A stretch of DNA of 58,098 nt. It comes from AG-12 sp027319585 (lineage in GTDB: Bacteria; Chloroflexota; Dormibacteria; Aeolococcales; Bog-877). The notes beneath the pieces are model-generated. The model had not been told where the DNA came from, made no database searches, and saw only the letters and a list, made by a program, of their open reading frames with translations. Positions 25,880 through 33,786 of the stretch are shown here, in pieces. The translations under genes were made by a program, and so were the position numbers. Position 1 is the first letter of the stretch, and each line of letters begins with the position of its first letter. The stretch is taken from the NCBI GenBank assembly GCA_027319585.1, contig DAHVMY010000005.1:1-58098 (forward strand), in the 5' to 3' direction.

Positions 25880-26874
25880 GGGCGGACCGGGCCCCCGCCC
25901 GTCGGCTCGGCGGCCCGCGCGATTCGCTCCAGGTCATCGTCGGTGAGGCTGACCGAGGGCGCGCCGATCCAGCCGTCGACCTGCTCCGGCGAGCGGGCCC
26001 CCACGATCGCGCCGGTCACCCCTTCCCAGGCGAGGGTCCAGGCGACCGCCACCGCGGCCACCGTGGTGCCGAGCCGCTCCGCGATCGGGGTCAGGGCGGA
26101 GGCCAGCTCGAGGTTGCGGGCGAGACGTTCCCCCTGGAACTCGGGATCTCGCGAGCGCCAGTCGTCCGGCCGCAGAGAGGCGGCGCGGTCCCATGAGAAG
26201 GCCCCGGTCAGCAGGCCCGCCTGCATGGGGCTGTACACGATCACCCCGGTCGAATGCCGCCGACACCAGGGAATGACGTCGGCTCCCGCTTCCCGGCGGA
26301 TCAGGGAGAAGGGGGGCTGGAGGGAGTCGACATGGCCGATGGCCTCGGCACGCTCCAACTGCTCCGAGCTGTGGTTGGAAAGGCCCACCGCGCGCACCTT
26401 GCCCTCCTGCTTGAGTTCCAGCAGGCAGCCCCAGTACTCCTCCAGCGGAGTCCCGTCCGTCGCCGGCCAGTGCATCTGATAGAGGTCGATCCGCTCCAGT
26501 TGGAGCCGCCGCAGCGAGCCCTCAAGCTCCGTGCGGATCGAATCCGGACGGCCGACCTCGCGCGGCTCCTTGGTGCGGTCGTGCGGATCCCAGACCAAGC
26601 CGCACTTGGTGAAGACGTACGGCCGGTCGCCTTGGGGCAGGTCGCGCAGCGCCCGCGCCACCACCTCCTCCGAGTGGCCCAGGCCGTAGACCGCCGCCGT
26701 GTCGATCCAGTTGACCCCGAGCTCCAGCGCGCGATGGATTGCGGCGATGGACCGCTCATCGTCCTGAGCGCCCCAGGAGAACGCCCAGTCCCCTCCGCCC
26801 ACCGCCCAGGCCCCGAAGCCCACCCTGGTGATCTCCATGCCCGTGGTGCCCAGGACCATGCGGGGAATGTCCAT
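25876..26874 (-). CDS. Aldo/keto reductase
   Basis: A 332-residue reductase, the third AKR in the window. MVLGTTGMEITRVGFGAWAVGG, VNWIDTAAVYGLGHSEE (Asp/Tyr), YVFTKCGLVW (Lys), LYQMHWPA (His), GLSNHSSEQL and the NADP-binding AIVGARSPEQV are in canonical order. ATG 26874 is supported by GGGAGAGG upstream; the long upstream extension was rejected. The stop codon shares four base pairs with the PPOX stop on the other strand, leaving no room for a terminator. Confidence 0.92.
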   Translation of the reverse strand: MDIPRMVLGTTGMEITRVGFGAWAVGGGDWAFSWGAQDDERSIAAIHRALELGVNWIDTAAVYGLGHSEEVVARALRDLPQGDRPYVFTKCGLVWDPHDRTKEPREVGRPDSIRTELEGSLRRLQLERIDLYQMHWPATDGTPLEEYWGCLLELKQEGKVRAVGLSNHSSEQLERAEAIGHVDSLQPPFSLIRREAGADVIPWCRRHSTGVIVYSPMQAGLLTGAFSWDRAASLRPDDWRSRDPEFQGERLARNLELASALTPIAERLGTTVAAVAVAWTLAWEGVTGAIVGARSPEQVDGWIGAPSVSLTDDDLERIARAAEPTGGGPVRP

Positions 26875-27057
26875 CAGCCTCTCCCTTGCCAGTGCCCGCC
26901 ACCGCCAAGCCCAAGAATATAGGAGAGCGCCGGTTGCCCCGATCAGGCGACGGGCCGTCGCGGCGCGCCGACTCTTCGGAAGTGGACTGGCGGCAGCGAA
27001 GGTCCAGGCATCGGTGACCACCGCCAGCCCGGGGACCGCTCCGATCGACTATGGGAG

Positions 27058-27063
27058 TACGAT
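27058..27063 (+). promoter_or_regulatory. -10 box of the small CPVG protein gene
   Basis: TACGAT, ending nine bases before ATG 27073; the same hexamer occurs before korA. Confidence 0.4.
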
Positions 27064-27072
27064 CGGCGAGAT

Positions 27073-27399
27073 ATGAAGGTCGTGCGGAACCACGGACGCG
27101 CCCGCCGTCGAATGCTCATCGGCGCGGTGGCCCTCACTGCGGTCGAGTGGGTTTATGTCGCCAGCCGGCGCGGCCGGGTGCTGGCCCTGGACACGGTGGT
27201 GAGCTGCCGAGGCGGACACCGGTTCACCACCTGGTGGATTCCCGGCGCCTCGGTCAAGTCGTTGCGGCTCGTCTTCTGGCGGATCCAGTTCTGCCCGGTC
27301 GGACGCCATTGGAGCCTGGTCGGCCCGGTCCGGGTGTCGACCCTGAGCGAAGGGCAGCTGCGCGAGGCACAAGCCCAGCACGACTGGCGGCTGCCCTGA
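27073..27399 (+). CDS. Small conserved protein with N-terminal TM and Cys motif
   Basis: A 108-residue protein. A basic start (RRNHGRARRR-like) precedes one hydrophobic helix (~14-32). The rest is a compact domain with CRGGHRFTTWWIPGASVKSLRL and RIQFCPVGRHWSLVGPV: two Cys-Gly-His-like elements (CRGGH and CPVGRHW) that could bind a metal or pair as a tiny rubredoxin-like knuckle. I recall similar small proteins in Actinobacteria as uncharacterised, but no function. A TACGAT box at 27058-27063 ends 9 nt before the ATG, so the mRNA leader is very short. Confidence 0.7.
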   Translation: MKVVRNHGRARRRMLIGAVALTAVEWVYVASRRGRVLALDTVVSCRGGHRFTTWWIPGASVKSLRLVFWRIQFCPVGRHWSLVGPVRVSTLSEGQLREAQAQHDWRLP

Positions 27400-27501
27400 G
27401 GGCCAACCGCAGCGGTCCCGGCCCGGTCGCCGCCGGGACGTCACGGGGGCGGGGGAAGCCAAGCCGGACCCTCGCCAGACGGCCGGCTGATTGGCGGTCG
27501 C

Positions 27502-27507
27502 TACGAT
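27502..27507 (+). promoter_or_regulatory. -10 box of korAB
   Basis: TACGAT, three bases before GTG 27511 and nine before GTG 27517; the transcript would be leaderless or nearly so. Confidence 0.45.
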
Positions 27508-27510
27508 TGA

Positions 27511-29397
27511 GTGAAAGTGGAACCTCAACCGGTCGTGGCTGACCACCCGTTGGCGAGCGACCCCCTCGACCTCAACCTGGTGATGGCGACGGTCAACGGC
27601 TCCGGCAGCCAGTCGGCGAACCTGGCTTTGACCCGGGCTCTCTTCGAGATGGGCCTGGGGGTGGCCCCGAAGAACATCTTCCCCTCGAACATCGAGGGCC
27701 TGCCGACGTGGTTCTTCCTACGCGCCACCGAGGCGGGACACCTGGGGGGACGCCGCCAGGCGGACCTGCTGGTCGTCCTGAACCGGGCGACGTACCAGCA
27801 GGACCTCGGGCGGCTGCGCCCGGGTGGTGTGCTGATCTACGAGCAGGCCTTCGGTGATCCGGGATCGGGTGGGCCCGAGGGCCTGGTCCCGTACCCTGTC
27901 CCCTTCGCCAAGCTGGCCAAGGAGGCGGTCGCCGATCCCGACCTCCGCAAGTACCTCACCAACATGATCTACGTGGGGGTGGTGGCCGAGGTCCTGGGCA
28001 TCCCCCAAGAGGCGTTGACAGCTGCTCTGGAACGCCAATTCCGCCGCAAGCCCAAGGCGGTCGCCTCCAATCTCGAGGCGATCGGCATCGGGCGCGCCTA
28101 TTTCCGGGAGATGTTCGGAAGCAGCGCCTCCCTCAGGGTGCGGCCGGCCGAAACCGCGAGGGGTCGGCTGCTGTTGGAGGGCAACGAGATTATGGCCCTC
28201 GGTGCGCTCATGGGTGGCTGCACCGTGTTCGCGTGGTACCCGATCACCCCGAGCTCGTCGGTCGCCGACCACCTGACCGGGCTGGCCGAGCGGACCAGGG
28301 TCGATCCAAAGACCGGCGAGCGCCGGATCGCCATCGTCCAGGCCGAGGATGAGCTGGCGGCGGCCGGGATGGTGGTGGGAGCGGGATGGGCCGGGGCGCG
28401 CGCCATGACCGCGACCTCCGGGCCCGGCATCTCCTTGATGGCGGAGTTCGTCGGTCTCGCCTATTACGCGGAGATCCCGGCCGTCATCGCCGACATCCAG
28501 CGCGTGGGGCCGTCGACCGGCCTGCCCACCCGGACCATGCAGGGAGACCTCCTCTTCACCTACACGCTCTCCCACGGGGACACCCGCCATCCGGTCCTGC
28601 TCCCGGGCAGCGTGCTCGAGGCCTACACGATGACCCAGGACGCGTTCGACCTGGCCGATCGGTTGCAGACCCCGGTATTCATACTGTCCGACCTCGATCT
28701 GGGCATGAACCTCTGGATGTCGGAGCCACCCCCGTATCCGCAGCGCGGCTTTGATCGGGGCAAGGTGCTGAGGGTGGAGGACCTGCAGCGGCTGAGCCGG
28801 TTCGAGCGCTATCGCGATGTCGACGGCGACGGCATCGCCGCGCGCACCCTGCCGGGGACGCCCCACCCGCTGGCCGCCTACTTCACCAGAGGGAGCGGAC
28901 ATGACGAGGGCGCCCGCTACACCGAGAGCGAGGAGGTCTACCCCCGCGTGATGGCACGGCTGCGTCACAAGCTGGAGGAGGGGATCGAGCGGCTGCCCCA
29001 GCCCGAGCTGGACGTGGACCCCGGGGCCGAGGTCGGCATCATCGCCTATGGCAGCTCCGATGCCGCGGTCGTGGAGGCGAGAGAGGAGTTGCGTCGGCTG
29101 GGTCTTCCGACCGCCTACCTCAGACTGCGATCGGTGCCTCCGGGGAGAGCGGTGTCCGAGTTTCTGGCCCAGCATGAGCGGGTCTACCTGGTGGAGCAGA
29201 ACCGGGACGCCCAGATGCTGGGGCTCCTGCGCATGGAGCTGCCTCCCGAGTTGACCGGGAGGATCCGCCCACTCCTCCACTTCGACGGCTTTCCCCTCTT
29301 CGCCGACGATGTCGTGGAGATGCTGGCCGAGCGGGAGCAGCTGGGGCCCCGGACGACCCCGAGCCCCGAGCTGGTCGGCACCAGGGGGCGCAGCTGA
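27511..29397 (+). CDS. korA: 2-oxoacid:ferredoxin oxidoreductase, fused gamma-alpha subunit
   Basis: A 628-residue KorA-type subunit. The N-terminal ~190 residues are the gamma domain (VMATVNGSGSQSANLALTRAL, FPSNIEGLPTWFFLRATEAGH). The alpha part follows with GNEIMALGALMGGCTVFAWYPITPSSSVAD, AEDELAAAGMVVGAGWAGARAMTATSGPGISLMAEF and YAEIPAVIADIQRVGPSTGLPTRTMQGDL. With KorB it oxidises 2-oxoglutarate (or another 2-oxoacid) with CoA, reducing ferredoxin, as in the Mycobacterium KorAB. No ferredoxin domain is fused, so a separate ferredoxin, for example the 7Fe ferredoxin at 55.4 kb, may be the acceptor (inference). Start GTG 27511 or 27517. Confidence 0.93.
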   Translation: MKVEPQPVVADHPLASDPLDLNLVMATVNGSGSQSANLALTRALFEMGLGVAPKNIFPSNIEGLPTWFFLRATEAGHLGGRRQADLLVVLNRATYQQDLGRLRPGGVLIYEQAFGDPGSGGPEGLVPYPVPFAKLAKEAVADPDLRKYLTNMIYVGVVAEVLGIPQEALTAALERQFRRKPKAVASNLEAIGIGRAYFREMFGSSASLRVRPAETARGRLLLEGNEIMALGALMGGCTVFAWYPITPSSSVADHLTGLAERTRVDPKTGERRIAIVQAEDELAAAGMVVGAGWAGARAMTATSGPGISLMAEFVGLAYYAEIPAVIADIQRVGPSTGLPTRTMQGDLLFTYTLSHGDTRHPVLLPGSVLEAYTMTQDAFDLADRLQTPVFILSDLDLGMNLWMSEPPPYPQRGFDRGKVLRVEDLQRLSRFERYRDVDGDGIAARTLPGTPHPLAAYFTRGSGHDEGARYTESEEVYPRVMARLRHKLEEGIERLPQPELDVDPGAEVGIIAYGSSDAAVVEAREELRRLGLPTAYLRLRSVPPGRAVSEFLAQHERVYLVEQNRDAQMLGLLRMELPPELTGRIRPLLHFDGFPLFADDVVEMLAEREQLGPRTTPSPELVGTRGRS

Positions 29398-30425
29398 TGG
29401 CGGTCGCCACCAGGTCCAACCGCCTCGGGCTGACCCGGGAGGATTACAAGGGGCTCGCGACCACGCTCTGCGCGGGATGTGGCCACAACTCGATCACCAA
29501 TCACCTGGTGAAGGCGCTGTTCGAGAGCGGGGTCGATCCCTACCGCGTCGCCAAGATGAGCGGGATCGGCTGCTCCTCCAAGGCGACCGCGTACTTCATG
29601 GAACGCTCGCACGCCTTCAACGCCGTCCACGGGCGGATGCCCGCGGTCACCACCGGCGCTGCGGTCGCCAACCGCCAGCTCATCTATCTTGGGATCTCCG
29701 GCGACGGTGACACCGCCAGCATCGGGCTCGGACAGTTCTGCCATCTGGTTCGGCGCAATCTCGACTGCACCTACTTGGTCGAGAACAACGGCGTCTACGG
29801 TCTGACCAAGGGCCAGTTCTCGGCGACCGCGGACCTCGGCTCGGTTCAGAAGCGGGGCGCGGTCAACGAGTTCGAGACCATCGACATCGCCGCGCTGGCG
29901 GTTCAGCTCGGGGCCTCCTTCGTCGCCCGCAGCTTCTCGGGAGACGGCGCCCAGCTGGTGCCGCTGCTGCGAGCAGCCCTGGCGCACCGGGGCGCGGCGA
30001 TCCTGGACGTCATCAGTCCCTGCGTCACCTTCAACGACCATGAGGGCTCGACCAAGAGCTACGCCTACCTCAAGCAGCATGACCTGGTGCTTCAGGAACT
30101 CGACTTCATCCCGCACCAGCAGGAGGTAGAGGTGTCCTACCCCGAGGGCGAGGTGGTCGACGTGGAGTTGCACGACGGCTCGCGGCTGCGGTTGCGCAAG
30201 CTGGGGCCGGACCACGACCCCACCGACCGTCTGGCCGCCCTCACGGTCCTCGACCAGGCCCGGCGCTCGAAGGAGGTGGTGACCGGGTTGCTGTACATCA
30301 ATCCGCAGGCTCAGGACTTCTGCACCCGGGAGCGGCTGGGCGCCATCCCGCTGCGCGATCTCGGGGAGGCGGAGCTCAGACCAGACCAGGAGCTCTTTGA
30401 GGAGCTGATCGCCTCCTTCGGGTGA
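29397..30425 (+). CDS. korB: 2-oxoacid:ferredoxin oxidoreductase beta subunit (TPP-binding)
   Basis: A 342-residue beta subunit. TLCAGCGHNSI (Cys25 and Cys28) and GIGCSS are cluster-ligand regions. GDGDTASIG...VENNGVYGLTKGQ is the TPP/Mg-binding block, with the GDGD and NNG elements. The ATG overlaps the korA stop by one base (TGATG). Length is close to KorB of Actinobacteria. The 2-oxoglutarate specificity is assigned by overall similarity to KorB rather than PorB and could be another 2-oxoacid. Confidence 0.93.
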   Translation: MAVATRSNRLGLTREDYKGLATTLCAGCGHNSITNHLVKALFESGVDPYRVAKMSGIGCSSKATAYFMERSHAFNAVHGRMPAVTTGAAVANRQLIYLGISGDGDTASIGLGQFCHLVRRNLDCTYLVENNGVYGLTKGQFSATADLGSVQKRGAVNEFETIDIAALAVQLGASFVARSFSGDGAQLVPLLRAALAHRGAAILDVISPCVTFNDHEGSTKSYAYLKQHDLVLQELDFIPHQQEVEVSYPEGEVVDVELHDGSRLRLRKLGPDHDPTDRLAALTVLDQARRSKEVVTGLLYINPQAQDFCTRERLGAIPLRDLGEAELRPDQELFEELIASFG

Positions 30426-30448
30426 GCCGTGAGCCCCCGCCGGTCTTC

Positions 30449-30465
30449 TCTAAGTGCTGTCTAAG
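30449..30465. promoter_or_regulatory. Tandem TCTAAG operator, 11-bp period
   Basis: TCTAAG at 30449-30454 and again at 30460-30465, separated by five bases, so the repeats lie on the same DNA face one helical turn apart. This is the geometry of OmpR/PhoB-type response-regulator sites. A TAGCTT -10 box at 30487-30492 places the second repeat at the -35 position, as for a class II activator. The regulator is not encoded nearby. Confidence 0.5.
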
Positions 30466-30486
30466 GCGCAGGCCGCAACCCTCCGG

Positions 30487-30492
30487 TAGCTT
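30487..30492 (+). promoter_or_regulatory. -10 box of the small exported protein gene
   Basis: TAGCTT about 22 bases after the tandem TCTAAG repeat, with no consensus -35, consistent with activator dependence. Confidence 0.4.
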
Positions 30493-30533
30493 GGTGAGCA
30501 TCACCTGGGGCAGCCATCAAATCGGAGGAGCAC

Positions 30534-30968
30534 ATGCACAGTCTCGTCAGAACGACGCTGGCGGTGGCGGCGGGCGCGGCGGTCGCCAGCATCGGCGGAG
30601 CGATCGCGGTCTCAGCCGCCACCTCGAACCCGGCTTCCTCCCCCAGCAGCCCGCACGGCCTGCACCGGGGCTGGCACCATCTGCCGCGGATGGCGGGGGT
30701 GATCACTGCCGAGTCCTCCAGCGGCGGCCTCTTCGGAAAGGGCGAGTTCACGGTCACCGCACCTGACGGGAAGACTCTCACCCTCTCCCTCACCCCGAAG
30801 GCCACCATCTGGCTGTACCACGGCCCCGGTGTCAAGCCAACCCGAGAGGCTGTGAGCGACCTGGCCAAGGACGAGGTGGTGGTGGTCACCGGGCGAGGCC
30901 TCTTCAGCAGCCGCCACCTGGCCCGCCACGTCCTGGACCTGGGGATTCAGGCCACCTCCCCTGGCTGA
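30534..30968 (+). CDS. Small exported DUF5666-like protein
   Basis: A 144-residue protein with a clear signal peptide (residues ~1-29: positive start, AVAAGAAVASIGGAIAVSA, then ATS). The mature part has a His/Pro-rich linker and a beta-rich module: MAGVITAESSSGG-LFGKGEFTVTAPDGKTLTLSLTPKATIWLY and VSDLAKDEVVVVTGRGLFSSRHLARHVLDL. The pattern of a substrate-independent OB-like fold resembles DUF5666, an uncharacterised extracytoplasmic domain. GGAGGAG precedes the ATG. Promoter elements suggest control by an OmpR-type regulator, perhaps in response to envelope stress. A strong hairpin follows at 30976. Confidence 0.75.
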   Translation: MHSLVRTTLAVAAGAAVASIGGAIAVSAATSNPASSPSSPHGLHRGWHHLPRMAGVITAESSSGGLFGKGEFTVTAPDGKTLTLSLTPKATIWLYHGPGVKPTREAVSDLAKDEVVVVTGRGLFSSRHLARHVLDLGIQATSPG

Positions 30969-30975
30969 GCCCCAC

Positions 30976-31011
30976 CGCCCGGGCTGCCTCCTTCGGGGGG
31001 TGGCCCGGGCG
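30976..31011. terminator. Bidirectional hairpin terminator
   Basis: CGCCCGGGC and GCCCGGGCG form a 9-bp stem, and inner CCTCC/GGGGGG can extend the hairpin around TTC. It sits between the convergent exported-protein and citrate synthase genes; there is no T tract. Confidence 0.6.
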
Positions 31012-31047
31012 ACCGATGGCCGCCCGAACACTGGCCGCGGCCAGCTC

Positions 31048-32223
31048 TCAGCCGTAGGTGTAGCCGGCCGGTAGCGGCCTTGGCGGTTCGGGCCCGACGT
31101 AGATCGCCGACGGGCGGATCAGGCGGTTGTGCGCCGCCTGTTCGCAGATCGCGGCGGTCCAGCCCACGGTGCGGCTGCTGGCGAAGGTCGGGGTGAACAT
31201 CTCCCGGGGGATCCCCGCGGTGTTCATGACCACGCCGGCGTAGAACTCCACGTTGGTGTAGAGCCGGCGCCCCGGCTTGAGCTCGTTCAGCACCAGCAGC
31301 GCGGTCTGCTCCACGTGCTCGGCGAACCGTGCCTGCTCGCCCCCCATCTCCAAGGCGACCTGGCGGAGCAGGGTGGACCGGGGGTCATCGGTCTTGTAGA
31401 CCCGGTGCCCGAAGCCCATCAGGCGCTCGCCGGACTCCACCTTCTGGCGGAGATACGCGTAGGCCCGGTCCGCGGTCCCGATCTCGTCAAGGGTCTGCAG
31501 TGCGCGCGAGGGCGCACCCCCATGCAGCGGCCCCGACAAGGCCCCGATCGCCCCCACCAGCGCGGATCCCATGTCGGCCCCGGTCGAGGTGATCACCCGG
31601 GCGGTGAAGGTGGAGGCGTTGAAGCCGTGGTCCATGGTCAGGATCAGGTACTTCTCCAAGGCCCGTGCATGGTCCGCAGGAGGACGTTCCCCGGTCAGCA
31701 TCTGGAGGTAGGCGGCGGCGTAGCCCAGATCCGCGTCGGGCCGCACCGTGGGCTTGCCCTGGCTGGCCCGGAAGAGTCCCATCAGCAGCACCGGGACCAG
31801 CGCGGTCATGCGCAGCGCGTCCTCCCGCACCTCCTCAGGTCCTATGTCCAGCACCGGGCGGAGCCCGAGCCGGTCCGCGGCCAGAGAGACCGCCGTCCGG
31901 AGCGCGTTGAGAGGGACGAAGGGGCTGCCGGCCGCCAGCTCCGGCAGCAGCTCCGCCAGACCGGTGGGGAGCGTCCTCAGGGCTGCGGTGCGCTCGCGAA
32001 ACGCCGCCAGCTCCGACGTGTCCGGGAGATGGCCCATCACCAGCAGATGCCACACCTGTTCGAAGGAGAGCTCGGCGGCCAGCCCGGCGGCGTTGTAGCC
32101 GCGGTAGTGGAAGAAGCCCTCCTCGCCCCGGACGTCACCGATCTCGGTCTCGGCGACCGCCACCCCCTCGAGGCCGGGCGGGGCCAGTTGGGGAGGCGCC
32201 GGCTCCGTCGCCGCGTCGCTCAA
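31048..32223 (-). CDS. gltA: Citrate synthase (or 2-methylcitrate synthase)
   Basis: A 391-residue small-type citrate synthase that condenses acetyl-CoA and oxaloacetate. The catalytic His residues occur in LSGPLHGGAPSRAL and GFGHRVYK. The third catalytic position, normally Asp in NVDFYSG, is Glu in NVEFYAG, a conservative change I recall from CitA-like branches; propionyl-CoA use is therefore possible. The start is taken as TTG 32223, inside the TTGA overlap with the stop of a 51-residue membrane protein gene, giving tight coupling. An upstream extension to 32304 in the same frame would overlap that small gene and is rejected. Confidence 0.88.
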   Translation of the reverse strand: MSDAATEPAPPQLAPPGLEGVAVAETEIGDVRGEEGFFHYRGYNAAGLAAELSFEQVWHLLVMGHLPDTSELAAFRERTAALRTLPTGLAELLPELAAGSPFVPLNALRTAVSLAADRLGLRPVLDIGPEEVREDALRMTALVPVLLMGLFRASQGKPTVRPDADLGYAAAYLQMLTGERPPADHARALEKYLILTMDHGFNASTFTARVITSTGADMGSALVGAIGALSGPLHGGAPSRALQTLDEIGTADRAYAYLRQKVESGERLMGFGHRVYKTDDPRSTLLRQVALEMGGEQARFAEHVEQTALLVLNELKPGRRLYTNVEFYAGVVMNTAGIPREMFTPTFASSRTVGWTAAICEQAAHNRLIRPSAIYVGPEPPRPLPAGYTYG

Positions 32224-32375
32224 TGCGCGCCGGAGTTGGTGGGGTCGCTCGGGTGCGGCTGCTGGGCCTCCGCGCGAGCCGCCTGCCGGAAGAGCACCAC
32301 CCACGCCACCAGAGATCCCCCGGCGATCAGGGTCAGCACCGCGAGGGGCAGGGCCACCTGCATTGCGTCAAGCAT
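32220..32375 (-). CDS. 51-residue single-TM protein coupled to citrate synthase
   Basis: Translating from ATG 32375 gives a 51-residue protein: MLDAMQVALPL, one TM helix (~8-31, with AVLTLIAGGSLVAWVVLF), then a short polar tail rich in Gln/Pro/Ser and ending GAH. An AGGAGG ribosome site lies at 32385-32390 and a TAGAAT -10 box at 32400-32405. The stop overlaps the TTG start of citrate synthase by four bases. The combination of promoter, ribosome site and coupling makes it a convincing small gene; no function can be assigned. Confidence 0.75.
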   Translation of the reverse strand: MLDAMQVALPLAVLTLIAGGSLVAWVVLFRQAARAEAQQPHPSDPTNSGAH

Positions 32376-32385
32376 CGTGAAACTC

Positions 32386-32398
32386 CTCCTAACAGGAG
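32386..32398. repeat. Short inverted repeat over the small gene's ribosome site
   Basis: CTCCT-AAC-AGGAG; on the minus strand this could fold at the ribosome binding site or bind a regulator. The stem is only 5 bp. Confidence 0.25.
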
Positions 32399-32399
32399 T

Positions 32400-32405
32400 A
32401 TTCTA
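32400..32405 (-). promoter_or_regulatory. -10 box for the 51-aa protein / citrate synthase operon
   Basis: TAGAAT on the minus strand; the transcript would start near 32393, about 18 nt before ATG 32375. Confidence 0.5.
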
Positions 32406-32528
32406 TCCCTCGTGCTGAACTAAGCGAGCGTCGCATGGGCGGCCCTGGCCGTCCCGGTCCCTGCCGCCACGGCCCGCGGTGCAACGCATCGCCTGGGCTC
32501 TGATTTCGGACCCGCTCGAGGAGCAGCC

Positions 32529-33737
32529 TTGACCCCCCCTGTCCTGGACCCACGCCGCGCTCGCCTGGCCCTGTTCGGCCTGGTCGGAGCCAGCTTCGCC
32601 GACGCCCTGGGGGCGACCATGATCCTGCCGGTGGTGCCCCTCTTCCTGCGCCAGGCTGGGGCCTCCTACGCGGAGATCGGTCTGGTCGCGGCCGCCTTCT
32701 GGGGCGCCGGGCTTCTGGTCGGATATCCCATCGGTCGGCTGTCGGACCGGCTCGGCCGCAAGCGGCTGCTCGTGATCAGCCAGGTGGTGTATGCCGCCGC
32801 CACCGCCACCTTTGCCCTCAGCCCCTCCCCGCTCTGGTTCCTGGCCCTGCGCGCGCTCCAGGGGGGAGCCGCCGGAGCCGCCAACGTGCTGGCCATGGCC
32901 GCGGTGGCGGACGTGGTGGTCCCGGAGCGGCGGGGGCGGGCCTACGGATCGCTGACCGGCGCCTACATGACCGGGACCATCGTCGGCCCCCTGATCGGGG
33001 CGACCCTGTTCACGCTCTCGGTCCCGCTGACGTTTCTGGCCTCGGCCGCGGTGGCGCTGGTGGTGGGGGTCATCATCGCCTGGACGCTGCCCGGTCGCGC
33101 CGCGGTGGTGGCGGCCAGAGTTCCGCTCCGCCTGGGGGCAGCGGTCTGGCGCAACCGGGCGGTGCTGGGGATCCTGCTGGCATCCGCGGCCCTGGGCCTC
33201 TTGATCGGGATGTACGACACCCTCTGGAGCCTGCTGATGCACGCCCGCCACGCCACCGATTTCGAGATCGGCCTCTCGTTCACACTGTTCGGCCTGCCGT
33301 TCGCGCTCGGGTCCTGGCCGGCGGGCTGGTTGGCGGACCGCGTGGACAACCGCTGGCTGGTGTTCATCAGTCTGGTCGCGGCCGCGGCATTTGCGGCCAC
33401 CTACCCCTTCCTACCGTCTCCCGGCTGGCTCATCGGTCTCGGGGTGTTCGAGGGGATCTTCACGGTGACCGGGGCCCCCGCCCGGCTGGCGATGCTCTCC
33501 CGCCAGGTGCGCCCAGATGAGATGGGGAGCGTCCAGGGAATCTATGGCTCGGTCCAGGTCGGGGCATCCGCGGTCGCCTCCGCCCTCGCCGGGGCGCTGT
33601 TCGGGATCGCCCTGCCCCTGCCCTTCGTCGCGACCGCGGCGGTCATGCTCTTGGCAGCGCTCGGGCTCTGGCCGCTCTGGCGGGGGGTGCAGGGGCGGCC
33701 GCAACATTCCGCGGCCGCCGCTCCGGCCAGAAGGTGA
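32529..33737 (+). CDS. Major facilitator superfamily transporter
   Basis: A 402-residue, 12-TM MFS protein of the drug:H+ antiporter type: ADALGATMILPVVPLFLR in TM1, GYPIGRLSDRLGRKRLLV (the conserved motif A between TM2 and TM3), and a second-half repeat GSWPAGWLADRVDNRWL. Start TTG 32529 is supported by GAGGAG upstream; no other early start fits. It stands alone, ends at a very strong hairpin, and its substrate is unknown. Confidence 0.88.
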   Translation: MTPPVLDPRRARLALFGLVGASFADALGATMILPVVPLFLRQAGASYAEIGLVAAAFWGAGLLVGYPIGRLSDRLGRKRLLVISQVVYAAATATFALSPSPLWFLALRALQGGAAGAANVLAMAAVADVVVPERRGRAYGSLTGAYMTGTIVGPLIGATLFTLSVPLTFLASAAVALVVGVIIAWTLPGRAAVVAARVPLRLGAAVWRNRAVLGILLASAALGLLIGMYDTLWSLLMHARHATDFEIGLSFTLFGLPFALGSWPAGWLADRVDNRWLVFISLVAAAAFAATYPFLPSPGWLIGLGVFEGIFTVTGAPARLAMLSRQVRPDEMGSVQGIYGSVQVGASAVASALAGALFGIALPLPFVATAAVMLLAALGLWPLWRGVQGRPQHSAAAAPARR

Positions 33738-33738
33738 G

Positions 33739-33770
33739 TGGGGCCCGGCACCTTCTGGTGCCGGGCCCCA
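33739..33770. terminator. Strong bidirectional hairpin terminator
   Basis: A perfect 14-bp stem (TGGGGCCCGGCACC / GGTGCCGGGCCCCA) closed by a TTCT loop, directly after the MFS stop and before the convergent acetate transporter stop. No T tract, as is usual at this GC content. Confidence 0.8.
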
Positions 33771-33786
33771 CGGGATCCGCCATGGT

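Noticed and set aside
27718..29280. 520-codon minus-strand frame opposite korA
   Set aside because: Shadow composition; korA is fully supported on the plus strand.
32224..32304. Extended citrate synthase N-terminus
   Set aside because: It would overlap the 51-residue gene out of frame, and no ribosome site supports it; coupling at TTG 32223 is simpler.
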